A stretch of 64,000 nt of DNA, taken from contig NC_090437.1 of the NCBI RefSeq assembly GCF_031143425.1, forward strand, positions 1,176,796,863-1,176,860,862, given 5' to 3'. Below, piece after piece: positions 45,555 to 57,818 of the stretch. Both the position numbers and the translations under genes were made by a program. Numbering within the stretch: position 1 is the stretch's first letter; the number at the start of each line of letters is the position of its first letter. The notes beneath the pieces were generated by a model that worked only from the letters and a program-made list of their open reading frames with translations, was not told the origin of the DNA and did no database searches. This stretch comes from Pleurodeles waltl. Taxonomy: Eukaryota; Chordata; Amphibia; Caudata; Salamandridae.

Positions 45555-47440
45555 ATGCCACAAGACTTTGTCAGCCGCTGTGTATGTGAGTGTGACATCA
45601 CTTAAGGTCCGCGCTGAGATAGGTTAATTGGTGGATTGGTTGACAACCGTGAAGGGCTATTGGTCGAGAGAGGGAAGCATAAAAGATTTTGGGATTTAAT
45701 TACTTCCTGTTTTGAATTTAAATTGTAGTTTTAAGCCAGGTTAAAGTAAAAATTCAATTTTGCAAAGCGTTGAAGAGCGCGCTTAAGGGAGGTGCTTTGA
45801 TTCCAGTTAGAGTAGGAGAAATTGCCCCACCAGAAGGTACACCTGCATACATCGTAATTGAAGAGAAAGGTACCGCAGCATGTATTTGGTTAAAAGAATG
45901 GTGCAAAATTACAGAGAAGGAAGGGAGCTTAGCGTTTCCTGCCAATGGAACTTTTAATATGATAATTTAAAACTATTTGGGCAGAGTGCTGTATGAGGGA
46001 AAACCTCCTCCGACACCAGCACAATTTGAAGCTTTATCCATTTAGGGATTAGTGGCCAGGCAACAAGAGAAATAACATTTTGAGAGGAGAATGAGATATG
46101 TTGAAAATACATTATTCGAGGCAAGATGGGATAATGTGCAGAAAATCTGGAGAACTGAAACTTTATAGGAGATTGGATTGTTTCCTGCAATTACACAAGA
46201 GAAGGAGAGCAGTGTCAGAAAAAAGCCCAAGAAGAAGAGTCCTTACTCTTCTGAAGAAGATGAGTCGAAGTCAGATGAGGCTAGGAAATCATTGACTTAT
46301 GATGATGATTCAGATGATGATGAATTTATAGCGCAGTTATTGAGAAGTTGTCCTCCACCATATGTAGCACAAGAGGCAATTCCAGGTACTAGTACTGGTC
46401 CAAATGCTCCAGCATCAGTTGTAGTAACACAGAGTCAGGTTGCAACTAGTGTTCCTGCTATCACAGTCACTCAGACACCTATGACTCAGGTTGAGCTGCC
46501 TGTAGTTTATCCTACAATTCCTGTTGTAAGATCTCTATACCGAGCATGACAGTACCAGTGGTGCAATCATCACAGATGTCACAGATTTATCAGAAATCAA
46601 TGAGGGTTCAGGTGGAGTCTACGCCTAATTCAATTGCTCCAGTGCTGGTTCAGACTATGCTGAGGTATACACCTGTAACAATATCACAGTTGAATTCTTC
46701 AATGTTGTCAGGTCAGAATTCAGGAGTAATTTATTTGAGAAATCAGAATGTTCAATCAAGTCCAGAACTGGATTCATGTCAGCCACACTCGAAAAGTGCC
46801 CCATCCACTGGAAGGTGAAGAAGAGTTGTTGGGAGTACCAACAACTATTGAACAGTCTCAAGGGACAAGAAGAGAGACCGTGGAGACAGAAATAGAGACA
46901 GTGAAAACTGGTGAAGATCCAGATACTCCTGTAAGAGACGAGATAAACACACCTCTGAGAGATGAAATAAAGGTACTTGAAGTTGTTCAAGCATCAGCAA
47001 ATGTAACAGGAGAGTTAAGTCACAGGAGAACTCTTCCAGAAGCAGATGATTGGAAAGATCAGTTGAAACAGATCATGTTTCCTGAAGCAGCTGAGGAGGG
47101 TGTTGAGGTCAATCAGTCACGTAGATTTGACTCCTCCTGAATTAGCTAACGGTGCAAGTACATCAAGTCAAGGTAAAAATCCTGCAGAATCAAGAAGAGT
47201 TGTAAGTCCAGCTTTTCAAAGAAAAGTGTGAAAGAATACAAGTGGCCTAAATTGCAGACAAGTGAGAGTGTTCCAGCTGTACTGTCAACCATAAATGAAG
47301 AGCCAGGCACGACAACAAAAGCAGATACAGATGAAGATCTGAGTGAATGGAGAAGTAAGAACAAATCAGAGATCAAAGAGAAAAAGAGTTGCAAATCAAA
47401 GGTGCTCAGGTCCTGCATGGGCGTTTTTGACAAGAGATGA
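45555..47440 (+). pseudogene. gag: ERV gag-like region with PPPY late motif, degenerate and internally deleted
   Basis: One frame from about 45770 reads as a matrix-like segment with VGEIAPPEGTPAYIVIEEKG, WLKEWCKI and FPANGTFNM. It continues through stops into LYEGKPPPTPAQFEAL and ARWDNVQKIWRTET. Frame 46178-46549 is rich in Lys, Asp and Glu and has LLRSCPPPYVAQE; PPPY is the motif that recruits the host budding machinery. The following frames (46546-46818, 46748-47140, 47228-47440) are Pro/Ser/Glu-rich and unassigned. No capsid major homology region or zinc knuckle is visible, so capsid and nucleocapsid seem to be gone. The true start is not decided. Confidence 0.6.
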
Positions 47441-47791
47441 GTGGCAACTTGAATTTGTGTCTTTTTGTTTTGATTGTAAGTGTCCAGATCAATATTTTCA
47501 AACTTGAAATTACTTTTGAACTGAAATTTGAAACTACATTGCCAGCTGAACAAGAGGGAAATTACATGCTGCAAGTGATAATCACTGTCCAATAGACTAT
47601 GTTCTACTGAAAGAGACTTTGGGAACTGATTTTTGACAAGCTGATAAACCGTTTTTTGACAAAAGTTCTGAAGAAAAGTTTGAAAGCTGTAAATAACTGC
47701 AAAAGAAGATTGAAGATTATTTGTGTTTTAGATTTTTGGCTGCATGGATAAATATTTTATTTTTCTTCCACTTTCTGATTCTTTATAGGTC

Positions 47792-48633
47792 ATGGATAAC
47801 AATCATAACCGAGTTAAAAAGAATAGGTATTGCAAGTGTATGTGTTTTGCTTTGGGAGCTGTATGTGTGCTAGTATGTTTGTTGTTGATAGTGAGTATGA
47901 GTATTCATCATACACCTGAAAATAGTTGCATTAGATCTTTAGCGACTACTACACTTTCAAAGTTAGAAAAGTTTAGCAGGGTTGAGAAATATTTACACTT
48001 AGACAACTCACAAGGATATCTTTCTTCTAATGTTTTCTATCGCTTGTTGTATGAATATGTTGAGACGATGAATGTGAGAGAATGCTATATTTGCACGCAT
48101 TTTCCTTCATTGGTGCAGGAAGAAGTTACTTAGCATAGCTTGCCACTAACATATGGAATTAGTTGTAGTCTTTTACTAACAAGGATTTGTAATCAAGAGT
48201 ACATACAATATTTCTATTCTAACCTAGATGTTGTGTTTTCGTTTGTTTAGATTGACCAACATTTGAAAAACATAGTTAAGGAGAAAACTATAGATATTGT
48301 AGGTGGTTTCTTTGAGCCTACATTAACATTTGGCACAGCTTACACTCATAGAAATAACCTTACATGCTTTTTACGCCAGTAGAAAAAAAAATTCTAGATC
48401 AAACTGATGACAGGAGAAAGGCATTGAAGGAGAAAATAGAGAAAGGGTTACTGAAGAGGACATTTAAAAATGACTATGCATTTAGTGAAACTAAAACCCA
48501 AGGGAAGCTCGCTCTAGACGTTAAACATGTGGGAAAACTGTGTATTTAGAGACCTCAATCCAGAACTAATAATAATTTTGTGGGAACAAGTGAGTGCAGA
48601 CATGTCTTTCTTTTTAAGAATACATGGGACTTT
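47792..48633 (+). pseudogene. env: ERV env surface subunit, first part, interrupted by Harbinger copy 3
   Basis: The ATG at 47792 opens a 113-codon frame: a short basic N-terminus, a hydrophobic stretch of about 20 residues (signal or leader segment, about 47846-47905) and near its end the block RECYICTHFP, which resembles the conserved Cys-x-x-Cys start of the surface subunit in gamma-type Env proteins. After an in-frame stop at 48131 the frame continues to about 48370 with further stops, then shifts. It reaches 48630 where the Harbinger copy begins. The Env glycoprotein would mediate receptor binding, but this copy is clearly inactive. Confidence 0.68.
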
Positions 48634-49517
48634 GGCCCTCATTACAACCCTGGCAGTCGGTGTTAAAGCAGCGGTAATAATGCCAACAGGCTGGCGGAAA
48701 AAAAAATTGAATCACGACCATGGCGGAAACCGCCAACATACACAGCCACTTTAACACTCCGAACGCCACGGCAGTAGAAACAAACACTGCGGCGGTAACC
48801 GCTAACAGACAGGCGGAAGACAAGGTTCCGCCCACTGTATTACAATACGCCTATCCGCCACCTTTTCCGGGGCGGTACCAATGACATCAAAAGCACGGCG
48901 GAAACAGGACTTGGAACAGAAACCACTCACCTTTCGACACTTTACAAACAACCAGGACGCCATGGATCGTGAACTACAGGTGCTGCCCATGCTGGTCTAC
49001 CTTCTCTTGTATCATGAGCAGCAAAGACACTGTTGACGACCACGGTGAGTACTGCACCTAGCACACAGGGGAGGGGGGAGGGAAAAGAGAGTGACACACA
49101 CACGCAACACGCAACACGCAACACCCCCACCCTCACCCACACAAAAAACACACAAATACATGCAGCAACATTACATATACACCCCGTCACCCCCTGGAAG
49201 AACACAAGGCCAAAAGGAAATGATTGTAACGAGTGTAATCAATCAAATATCAGATAGGCCAAAATCAAAAATCAGTATATACAAATATGTACACCATCTA
49301 CAGAAGTCCGGATATTAATGAAATCATTGTCCGTGGATCAGTGTCCCAAAATGCATGGGCGAAGCCCACACAAGTTACCTGACTCGAAATGGAGAGAATA
49401 CTGCAGAGGCATCAGATGGAAAATAAACCGGCACCTCAGGGGCAGGGGGGGCACATCAGCCGGATGAATGGACGACGCCACTGCTCCACGAGGGGGCTCC
49501 ATGCTCACTGAATGGTC

Positions 49518-49869
49518 CTGGGGAGTGCAAAGCCACAGTCTCTCAAGTCTCTCCAGTGGGTGGTTTGCCCTCTGCTTTATCCTGGGGAGTGCCAAGCCAC
49601 AGTCTTTCAAGTCTCTCCAGTGTGTGGTTTGCCCACTGCTTTATCCTGATGAGTGCAAAGCCACAGTCTCTCAAGTCTCTCCAGTGGGTGGTTTGCCCAC
49701 TGCTTTATCCTGGGGAGTGCCAAGCCACAGTCTCTCAAGTCTCTCCAGTGGGTGGTTTGCCCACTGCTTTATCCTGGGGAGTGCAAAGTCACAGTCTCTC
49801 AAGTCTCTCCAGTGGGTGGTTTGCCCACTGCTGCATCCTGGGGAGTGCAAAGCCCCAGTCTCTCAAGTG
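49518..49869. repeat. Minisatellite A in Harbinger copy 3 (64-bp unit, about 5.5 copies)
   Basis: Unit starts at 49518, 49582, 49646, 49710, 49774 and 49838, all spaced 64 bp. Homologous to 6473-6695. Confidence 0.95.
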
Positions 49870-49874
49870 GATGC

Positions 49875-50364
49875 CTTTCTCCACTGGTTTTGGAGGGGGC
49901 TTTGTGCCCAGAGTGCTTCATCCTGCCAAGGACTGAGGTAGTGGATGTGAATCTCCACTGGTTCTGGAGGGGGCTTGGTGCCAAGAGTGCTTCATCCTGC
50001 CAAGGACTGAGGTAGTGGATGTGAATCTCCACTGGTTCTGGAGGGGGCTTTGTGCCCAGAGTGCTTCATCCTGCCAAGGACTGAGGTAGTGGATGCCTTT
50101 CTTCACTGGTTCTGGAGGGGGCTTGGTGCCCAGAGTGCTTCATCCTGCCAAGCCTGAGGTAGTGGATGCCTTTCTCCACTGGTTCTGGAGGGGCCTTTGT
50201 GCCCAGAGTGCTTCATCCTGCCAAGGACTGAGGTAGTGGATGTGAATCTCCACTGGTTCTGGAGGGGGCTTGGTGCCCAAAGTGCTTCATCCTGCCAAGG
50301 ACTGAGGTAGTGGATGTGAATCTCCACTGGTTCTGGAGGGGGCTTGGTGCCCAGAGTGCTTCAC
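49875..50364. repeat. Minisatellite B in Harbinger copy 3 (74-bp unit, about 6.5 copies)
   Basis: Unit starts at 49881, 49955, 50029, 50103, 50176, 50250 and 50324. Homologous to 6700-7056. Confidence 0.95.
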
Positions 50365-50539
50365 ATGCAGTGTGGCAGGTCCCCTTTCCCTCACCTGGGT
50401 GTGTGTGCCACGAGATTGCCTGGGAACAGGTAGCATGATACTCCATGAAGGCAGAGACACACTCCACCCTGCTGCGACTTCGCCTGCCACCTGCTGGTAC
50501 AAACAGTGCTGGGAGTCATGCCTCATGTATGCTGGGCAG

Positions 50540-51000
50540 GGTCCAGGATGTCTCCTGCAGCCTCAGATGGCTGCCCACTGGGGATGATTGCCATGTCAGC
50601 TGTGGTGGCACTGTCTGAGCGTGTTGCAGGGCTGGTGGTGGTCGTTGCGTCTGTGTCTGTGGCGGAGGTGCTGGCAGTGGTGCATGTGCCTGCACCTGTT
50701 GAGGGACACAGCAGGACGTCTCCTGCAGCCTCGGACGGCTGTCCACTGGGGATGATGCTGGGGACAGATGCAGAGGCAGCAGACGTGCATGTGGCAGTGC
50801 TGGTGGAGGTGCTGGTGGTGGTGCAGGTGGCGGTGCAGGTGGCGGTGTCCACCGCTGTACAGGTTGGTGTTGTGGTTGACAGAAGGGGTGACTGTGGTCC
50901 CTCAGCCAGAGCCTCCCTGCCCTGTCCTGACCTGCTCTTCGCCTTGTGTCCCTTCCCCACCTTTGATGTCGCTGCTGGTGCCTTGCCACTGTCCCCTTTT
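50540..51000 (-). pseudogene. Remnant of Harbinger ORF B tail in copy 3
   Basis: The minus frame from about 51000 to 50523 reads SKVGKGHK followed by a basic stretch, then long Thr/Ser/Ala-rich repeats and two copies of IIPSGQPSEAAGD (near 50730 and 50570). Copy 1 has TPSKVGKGHKKPGKSGK and IIPAVQEATAIIPAAQEATA in the same order. It lacks the Myb-like and coiled-coil parts. Confidence 0.55.
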
Positions 51001-51284
51001 GGCGTATACCGCCAATGGATTACAGCAGTTGTAAGACCGCTGCGTTTATTCGTGGTTCGTGATAGCGTGGTTGTATTCTTGTTGGCGTGACGGTGTAGGT
51101 TTTGGTATCGCCAGTTTATCATTGACCTTTGGTGTGGCGGACTTGTGTGGGTGTCTGTATTGTGGTGGTTCCGAGATGTGGGCCGTAATACCTGTAGCGG
51201 AATTCCGCCTCCGCAACGGTATATTGGCGGTTTTCAGCACGGTGGAAAGCGGGATTTACCACCAGGGTTGTAATGAGGGCCTTT

Positions 51285-51994
51285 ATGTTAAATGGACAGG
51301 ACCCTGTCATTCCTCAGGTACATTACATCTGTAGAACGAATGCTTATTATCGTCCCCCAAGGGGATGGTATGGTACTTGTTATTTGGGAGATGTATTCCC
51401 GAAAATTTGCCAGATTGACAATATAAATGACACACATAACTCAAATGAATTGCAGAAACCAAGATCAAAAAGAGAAACTTATTCTGAAATAATTGGGGAT
51501 ATATTTGGAGCAATTATTCCTTCTGTAGGAGTTGTTCAGAATGCTCTAAAATTTTGAAAATTGTCTACTATTGTGGATAATGTGATTTTTCTGGGGCTGT
51601 AGTTTTAATGGATACTGAAATGGCTGTGGTGAGATCAATGGTTCTTCAGAATCGACTTGCTTGAGATATCCTTTTAGCAAAGGAGGGCGGACTCTGCCAG
51701 ATGCTAAAATTGAAACATTGTTGTACTTACATTCCAGACAATAGTAAAGGAATTAGAAATTTTGTTTAGAACCTGATAGATTCTAATTCAGATTTAAAAG
51801 ATCTAGAAGAGCTAGGGGTTTGGGAAAATGTTAGCAAAAGTGTTACAAAAGTGAAAAATTGGCTGAGTAATCTTGGTAAGGGTATTGTGGGAAAAATATT
51901 GAAAACATTATTAATTGTGGTTGTATGTGCCACTTATGTGATCAGATTTTACAAATTGTACACACTGATTAAAAGACAAAAGATAAAAAATTAA
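51285..51994 (+). pseudogene. env: ERV env, second part: surface C-terminus and transmembrane subunit
   Basis: The frame resumes at TTT ATG TTA, in phase with 48630 if the Harbinger copy is removed. It shows YYRPPRGWYGTCYLGDVFP, a GW-x-G-x-C block near the surface-subunit C-terminus, then RSKR (51462-51473), a furin-type cleavage site. Next are GDIFGAIIPSVGVV (fusion-peptide side) and, after frame changes and stops, LQNRLA-stop-DILLA and a GGLC...HCCTYIPDN block (about 51640-51735). This is an immunosuppressive-like segment followed by a Cys cluster. A hydrophobic anchor with LLIVVVCATYVI (about 51905-51945) and a basic tail end at TAA. At least three disruptions. Confidence 0.72.
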
Positions 51995-52171
51995 CAGAGG
52001 AGGGAAGAAATTAAACTAGAGAAAATGAGAAGCAGATATTTTCATGATTTGGGAAAAAAACAAGAAACACTAGATATTGTAGACAGACCTTTAACTGACA
52101 CAAGCATTAATATAAATATTGAGTATATTTTGTGACAACACATATAGTCATCAGATGAGGGATTGCAGGAG

Positions 52172-53772
52172 TGTAAACATCATTAATAAAAGTGTGCTAC
52201 TAAAACAAAATTAACTTATGTGCTTTAAACGTGTAAAGCTCAAAACAAGTGTTTTAGAAAAACTTGTGCTTTAGAAAACATGAGCACTCTGGTGGTAGCC
52301 ACAAATCTAGTTAGAGAAAAATAATAAATAACTGTCTAAAGACATTTATTTTTGTTGATTTATTATTAAATATATTAAAAGATTAATAGTTGGAAAAGTT
52401 ATGAAATGTTTAATTCTGCATGTTTTAGAATTCATTTTAAAAAGGCATCATGTTAGAAATAAATGCAGCGGCAATGTTTAAACTGCTAACGTTGTGAAAT
52501 TATTTTTCTAAGCTCACGGTAGAAAAGTTATGTTCTTATGTTGCAATATTTGTCTGGTTTTCTGAAGATAACATGTACTCCTGAAATAAAGCCTTACTGA
52601 ATTTCTGAATATGCTTTATATGTAATCTGCAACATTTGTGTATTGCTGCAGAAACTGGTGACTGCATGGAGAAAGGATGAACTAATGGTGAACACAAAAA
52701 ATGAAAAGGCTATAGCAGAGAACGTGGAGTGAATTCAATTAGCTTTTGACCCAAACCACCCTATAGATTGACCAATAGAGTTTTAACTAGCTGCTTTCTA
52801 GGAGTTTAATATAAAAGAATTAGGTGATGTAGAGTTTCAGAGTTCTGCTGCTCCTGTCAGGACAGGCTTCTTCTGTTCCTGTGTGCCTTGCAGCTCTTTG
52901 CTGTGTTCAGATGTGCATTTATTATTGCTAGTGTAATAATATGCTATGTGTTTTAGCATTCTGCCACTTGCAGTTTAGATACATTAAGGCCATACATTAC
53001 TGAACTGTTTTGTATATTGCCACTGACCAATGAAGATGACCAGAAGGTGCTCCATTGATGAAGACATCGCTGCCTGCTGATCCATTTAGGAGAGGTAAAA
53101 CCAAATTTCACATTTATATTTCTTGTTAATTTTTTTATATGTTCTCTTTTAGAAACCAACCACTTTTTTTGGTTAGTGCCATAGTCAGATGTTTTTCCAA
53201 ATTAATTTTTGTCTTCTTTTCTTTTTGCACGAAGCCCAAACATGCTTATCAGATTAGAGCAATAGTTAAGGATGCCACATTCTAAATTTGCCTGTTTTAT
53301 ATAAATTGATTGTAGACCATTCATCTGCAGTAACTAAATGTATTCTGTGACTATCATTCATTTGCTATTGTTGTTATTCTGCATGGTGGTTCTTGAAAGC
53401 CTAATGATAAATATTTTGTCTAGACTGAGATTCTTCCAAACGTTTGATCAGCCTGTGTTATTCATGTACTTTTATCATTTGGTCTTGCTTTTGGTTTACG
53501 TGATCTTAGCATTGTTAATCTAAAGGGCAATAAATGTTTGAACTTTACTAAACTGGCGTGGTGATTGATGGCCACATGGGACATGGTGCGCATAAATTAC
53601 TGACTCCAATATGAAAAGTGATGTTTATTGATTTGATTTCATTGTTGTTAAATCTCACCCCTATCTGGGTCCAAAGGTCCATGTCGACCTCTAAGGGTAA
53701 TTGATGGTTACCCTATACGTGTCACCTTATAAATAAATTATCAAAAGAAATATAAGGCTAGAAACGCCCATA
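52172..53772 (+). repeat. ERV 3' LTR
   Basis: Follows a purine-rich GATGAGGGATTGCAGGAG tract. Starts TGTAAACATCATTAATAAAA and ends ACGCCCATA, with CA of the 5' copy changed to TA. Collinear with 42883-44495. Confidence 0.87.
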
Positions 53773-53778
53773 CCTATG

Positions 53779-54431
53779 ACTATCTATACCTCTCAGTCTA
53801 GGGGAAACTAAATAAAGACTACAGCAGTGTCGAGAGTTTGATTACTCCATGATCAAATTGGTCCATAGTGATAAACATAACCATGTTATACCTAACTTAA
53901 ATGACTTTTTCTGAAGAGGCAAGGTACCATCAGTAATAAAATCTCTAGAGGTGAGTTGTGGGGGGAAATGTTGCAAGACCCATCGTGACACTAAATATGT
54001 TTCTCATTTACCATCCCTGTGAGTTTTTTAAAGTATATCTGAATTAAATACTAGTACATCTAGGGTTATAGTCATGCATGATTACTCCATAGGATCAGTA
54101 TTAGAATTACTGATATTGTCCAAGCCGGATAGTGCACACATTCAGCTTCTCACAGTTTTTATATCAATGTCAATACTGGCAGTTACATGACCTGGGGGAC
54201 TACGGAGGTTAACTGAAGCCTAATAATGATTGTTATCCAGGGTCAGTGCTGTTTGAGGGGCAAAAAGAAAGTACACTGAAAGAAAGGGGAGCTGCTCTAT
54301 GTGCATGAATCTTGACCAGTGTCATTTAGTCTGCATAGTCTTGTCCTTTATGATTTGGTTTATGCATATAGTAGGGCACAATGATTGATTATATTTTGTC
54401 AATAGTTCCAGTAGCTCCCAAGCCATACTGT
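53779..54431. other. No recognisable gene
   Basis: Sequence between the ERV target duplication and the second Harbinger copy. No motif, terminal repeat or long frame. Confidence 0.5.
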
Positions 54432-55076
54432 GGCCCTCATTACAAGTTCAGCAGTATTTACCACCGACTGTGCTGGCAGCCACCAACAGACTACCGTGGA
54501 GGTGGTAAACATACCACCGTAGTATGAGTAAAAAAAAAAAAACTACCAGAAAACAGACACTTTACTGATACCACCAGGCCAAACAATGGTGGCAAAGAGG
54601 CAGTTTGGCAATCACCACGCCCACAAAAAAACACCCTCCAAATTACGACTCACAAATCAACACAGCGGTCTTTCAACTATGGTCTTCCATTGGCGGTACG
54701 GACCACTGCGTTCAAAAAATGAACTCCCTTCGAACACCACCCACAATGGACAAATTGAAAACCCCACACCTGATAAACATGCACACACTTCACACACACA
54801 CCACTATAAAATACACACCCAAAACACCCACGATCCTTTGCAACGCCGACCTGCTGCCACACAACTCACGGCCACCAGGAGGAAAATACCACTCACCCAA
54901 CATGCACTCTTGCACATCCCAGATGCCCCACAAATCACACAACTCAATAACACACAAGCACGCATCCCACAAGACCACCACACAACACCTCCACCCCTTC
55001 CACTAAATCACACACACTCCACTCCTGCAAACAACACCAATACATCCACAGCACTCATATCCACACATAACACACC

Positions 55077-56829
55077 ATGGCACCCCCTAAGCACCCCCGC
55101 TTCACTGACAGGGAGTTGCAGACCATGGTGAACAAAATAGTCAGGGTAGAGCCACAGCTGTTCAGTGCACAGGTCCAGAAGACATCCATAGCTAGGAAAA
55201 TGGAGCTATGGCAGAAAATCGTCAGCAAGGTGAATTCAGTGGGCAGCCATATGTGCACAAGGGACGACATCAGGAAGAGGTGGAACGACCTGCGGGGGAA
55301 GGTCCATTCCATGGCATCACGTCACCAGATTGCCATCCAGAAGACTGGGGTGGTCCCGCACCTTCTCCCCCGGATTTCACAGACTGGAAGGAGAAGGTCA
55401 TGACTATCCTGCATCCGGAAGGCCTCACTGGCCTCACAGGAGGACTGAACTCTGGTAAGTCACTAATACACCCCTCCCACTATGTACACCCATAACGCAT
55501 GTCTCCCCCTCCCCTTATCGCTACCCCAAAACACCCTATCCCATACCCATCCCACACCCTCAATTACTTATACCCATATCCCCTGAATGCCCACGCCACC
55601 CCACTAACACCTAACCAAAGTCTGTGCACACAACCACCACTCCCTGCAAGTAACACTTGAAACTCTACAAGTCCCACAATGCATCACATATCCCTCCATT
55701 AACTATGCAGAAACACCCATCCAAAAGGGTGTCATGCATGCAGATGAATGGGGATGAAAGCACAACAAACAGGTGGCAACTGCTGACAGGGACATGTCAA
55801 TGGCAGGATAGAGACCATCAAGTGAAGGAAAGACATGCCACTGTTAATGTGTGATTGTCAAACACAAAATGAATATCCACTATAGATAACTACCTGACTG
55901 TCAATGCCATATCCGCAGAAGCATATGAATACTACAACCACCCAGCTGAAACACATTCAAAACCCTGCAGGACACACAATAAAATGTACTTTCTCTACAC
56001 AGGTACTACTGCTACTGCCAGCCACCAGGAGGTGCCAGGAAGCCAGTACCCCAGCAGAAGAAGGCCCCAGTGATGACAGTCCATCGAGATGTCTGGATCT
56101 GGATGATCACCCTGACCTACTGGGAACCTCTGGTCAGTCACCCTCCAGAAGCCCCACCCAGGTCACCACACAGACCCCTACAACTCAGCCACTACCTACA
56201 GCTGTGGCCCATCACTACCAAACTAGTGTCTCCAGGCCATCTGCAGTCTGCCCACCTGTACAGGGACCGGAGTCACCAACAATTACCAGGCAAGGCGATA
56301 AAGGTCCTGGTGCAAGTGGGAGTGAGCACACTGTGCTGGAGATACAGGCCCAGGTGGCCAGGACCAGTGGGAGGGCATCTTTGGGCCAGGGGAGGAGCAA
56401 ACCAGGGAAGCGACTGGCCAGGAGGCCATCTCCAAGGCCCTAGGGGCATACCACCACTCTCAGGACAGGATGGGCCAGATACTGGCCACTTTGCAGGAGA
56501 AGCAGAGGCTGCAGAATGAACACCATCAGGAGGCCATGGAGCAATGGCAGGCCTACAATGTCACCATGGCCTCCATCAAAGGGGTGCTACAGGACATGAC
56601 AGCAGTCCTGCGTGAGTTCTCCACCTGCCTGCAGGCCCCTTCCACTAGCCAGAATACACCCCAGCCCTCTACATCTGTTGCCGCTAGTGGAATGGCGGCT
56701 CTAGCAGAGGACACACAAGCCACCAGCTCCCCTCCCTCTGTAGCCCAGGAACCCCCATGCAAATTTGGCCAGCAAGCCAGACATCCGTCAGAGACTGTAG
56801 CCAAGACCAAACCCACCGCCAGGAAGTGA
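55077..56829 (+). pseudogene. Harbinger ORF A: Myb/SANT-like protein, two exons (copy 2)
   Basis: Exon 1 (55077-55454) starts MAPPKHPRFTDRELQTMVNK and contains a complete Myb/SANT-like domain, with WQKIVSKVN and CTRDDIRKRWNDLRGKV. A frameshift near 55350 moves the ILHPEGLTGLTGG block into another frame. Donor GTAAGT follows. Exon 2 begins at 56003 after CACAG. It encodes a Ser/Thr/Pro/Gln-rich stretch with SDDSPSRCLDLDDHPD, then GAYHHSQDRMGQILATLQEKQRLQNEHHQEAMEQW, a likely coiled coil, and ends RK-stop at 56829. It is the better preserved of the two ORF A copies; one frameshift lies near 56440. Likely role: DNA binding at element ends and partner of the transposase, by analogy with known Harbinger systems. 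Confidence 0.8.
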
Positions 56830-57818
56830 GCCTCTCCTGAACTGTCTCCCTTGTGTGCCACTGAGACACCTTGTTGACTTTCTACTGTCATTGCTCCATT
56901 TTCCTATGCCCCCATGGACTCTACATCTGCACTACCAACAGCTTTGGACACTAAACTGACTATTTCATTCACCATCTGCCCACTTCTTTGCACTTCTTCG
57001 TCCTTTTTTTTGAACCACCAAAGAAAACACTGTGAAATCACAGCCAATGTATTTGTGCTTTATTCACTCTGCATGCATTTTCAGAACAACTTTTTCTATG
57101 TGGAAATTTGCATATTAACTTTTCATTGGTTAGTCTGGTAGTATGCAGAGATGTATTTGTTCAAATGTGAAGAAATGGGTTTCCAACACTGTCACCAAGC
57201 ATGTCAAGGTCCTCCATCAACAAGGCATTGTAAAGGGAATTCCACCATAAAAAGACCTGTGAGTAAGAGAAAAGTACCTCACATTTAGATACATTTTTTC
57301 TAATAACATGTACCTGCTTAGTTAGCAAAGTAAAACATTGTCTGAGTACATTTGCATCTTCACTTACAAGTATTTCCTATGTGTAATCTGCACTACACAC
57401 AACACAGTAACTCTACATGGCAGCTTTGCAGAAATGTACACCTGTAGAGGTCACCTACAACAGTTAAGTTTTGCACCACCCAAAATGTGAGGGACTCCAG
57501 GTGGGTTTGCTGGTACTGAGGATATGTTGAGGACAAAACAGTGACTGCAAAACAGAGTCACATTCTTCCTTCCACTCAGCATGTACAAACAGTTCACAGA
57601 TCAGAAGGCATAGAATCAAAGTGTGGCACACATAACTTGTGTGTAAATAGTTCTTTGAGGAGTACCCAAACACATGAAGCAGTAAAGGTCCAGTGACTGT
57701 ACAAACATTTTTCCACACAAACACTGCACTACCCTGACCAGTGAGTGTCATATCAGAATAGAGAAGAAACATATGAATGTAAAGGTGGTGAAAACACAGG
57801 GCAAATTGCACCTTATAC

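Larger units (their letters stand above)
48634..51281. mobile_element. Harbinger copy 3, non-autonomous deletion derivative (2.65 kb)
   Basis: Perfect terminal inverted repeats: GGCCCTCATTACAACCCTGG and its reverse complement at 51262-51281. TTT flanks both sides (48631-48633, 51282-51284). The left 2.3 kb aligns with 5610-7870 of copy 1, including both minisatellites. The last 280 bp aligns with 13960-14242. The junction near 51000 joins the ORF B tail (SKVGKGHK-like on the minus strand) to the right end, so about 6 kb including the transposase, ORF A and most of ORF B is missing. It would depend on a transposase supplied elsewhere. Confidence 0.9.
42876..53778 (+). mobile_element. Endogenous retrovirus provirus with paired LTRs, pol absent
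   Basis: Two about 1.6-kb direct repeats (42883-44495 and 52172-53772) flank a 7.7-kb interior, of which 2.65 kb is an inserted Harbinger copy. CCTATG at 42876-42881 and again at 53773-53778 is a likely 6-bp target duplication, with one extra base before the 5' LTR. Interior order: tRNA-iMet primer-binding site, a gag-like region with a PPPY late motif, then env. I find no RT, RNase H or integrase motif between 44500 and 52170, so pol and much of gag were probably deleted before or after insertion. Both remaining genes carry stops. The LTRs differ at many positions, so the insertion is not recent. Confidence 0.87.

Noticed and set aside
6473..50364. Common origin of the Harbinger 64-bp minisatellite and the 64-bp satellite at 24540-32650.
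   Set aside because: The period is the same but the unit sequences share only very short strings such as CTCTCCA; I consider the match in length a coincidence.
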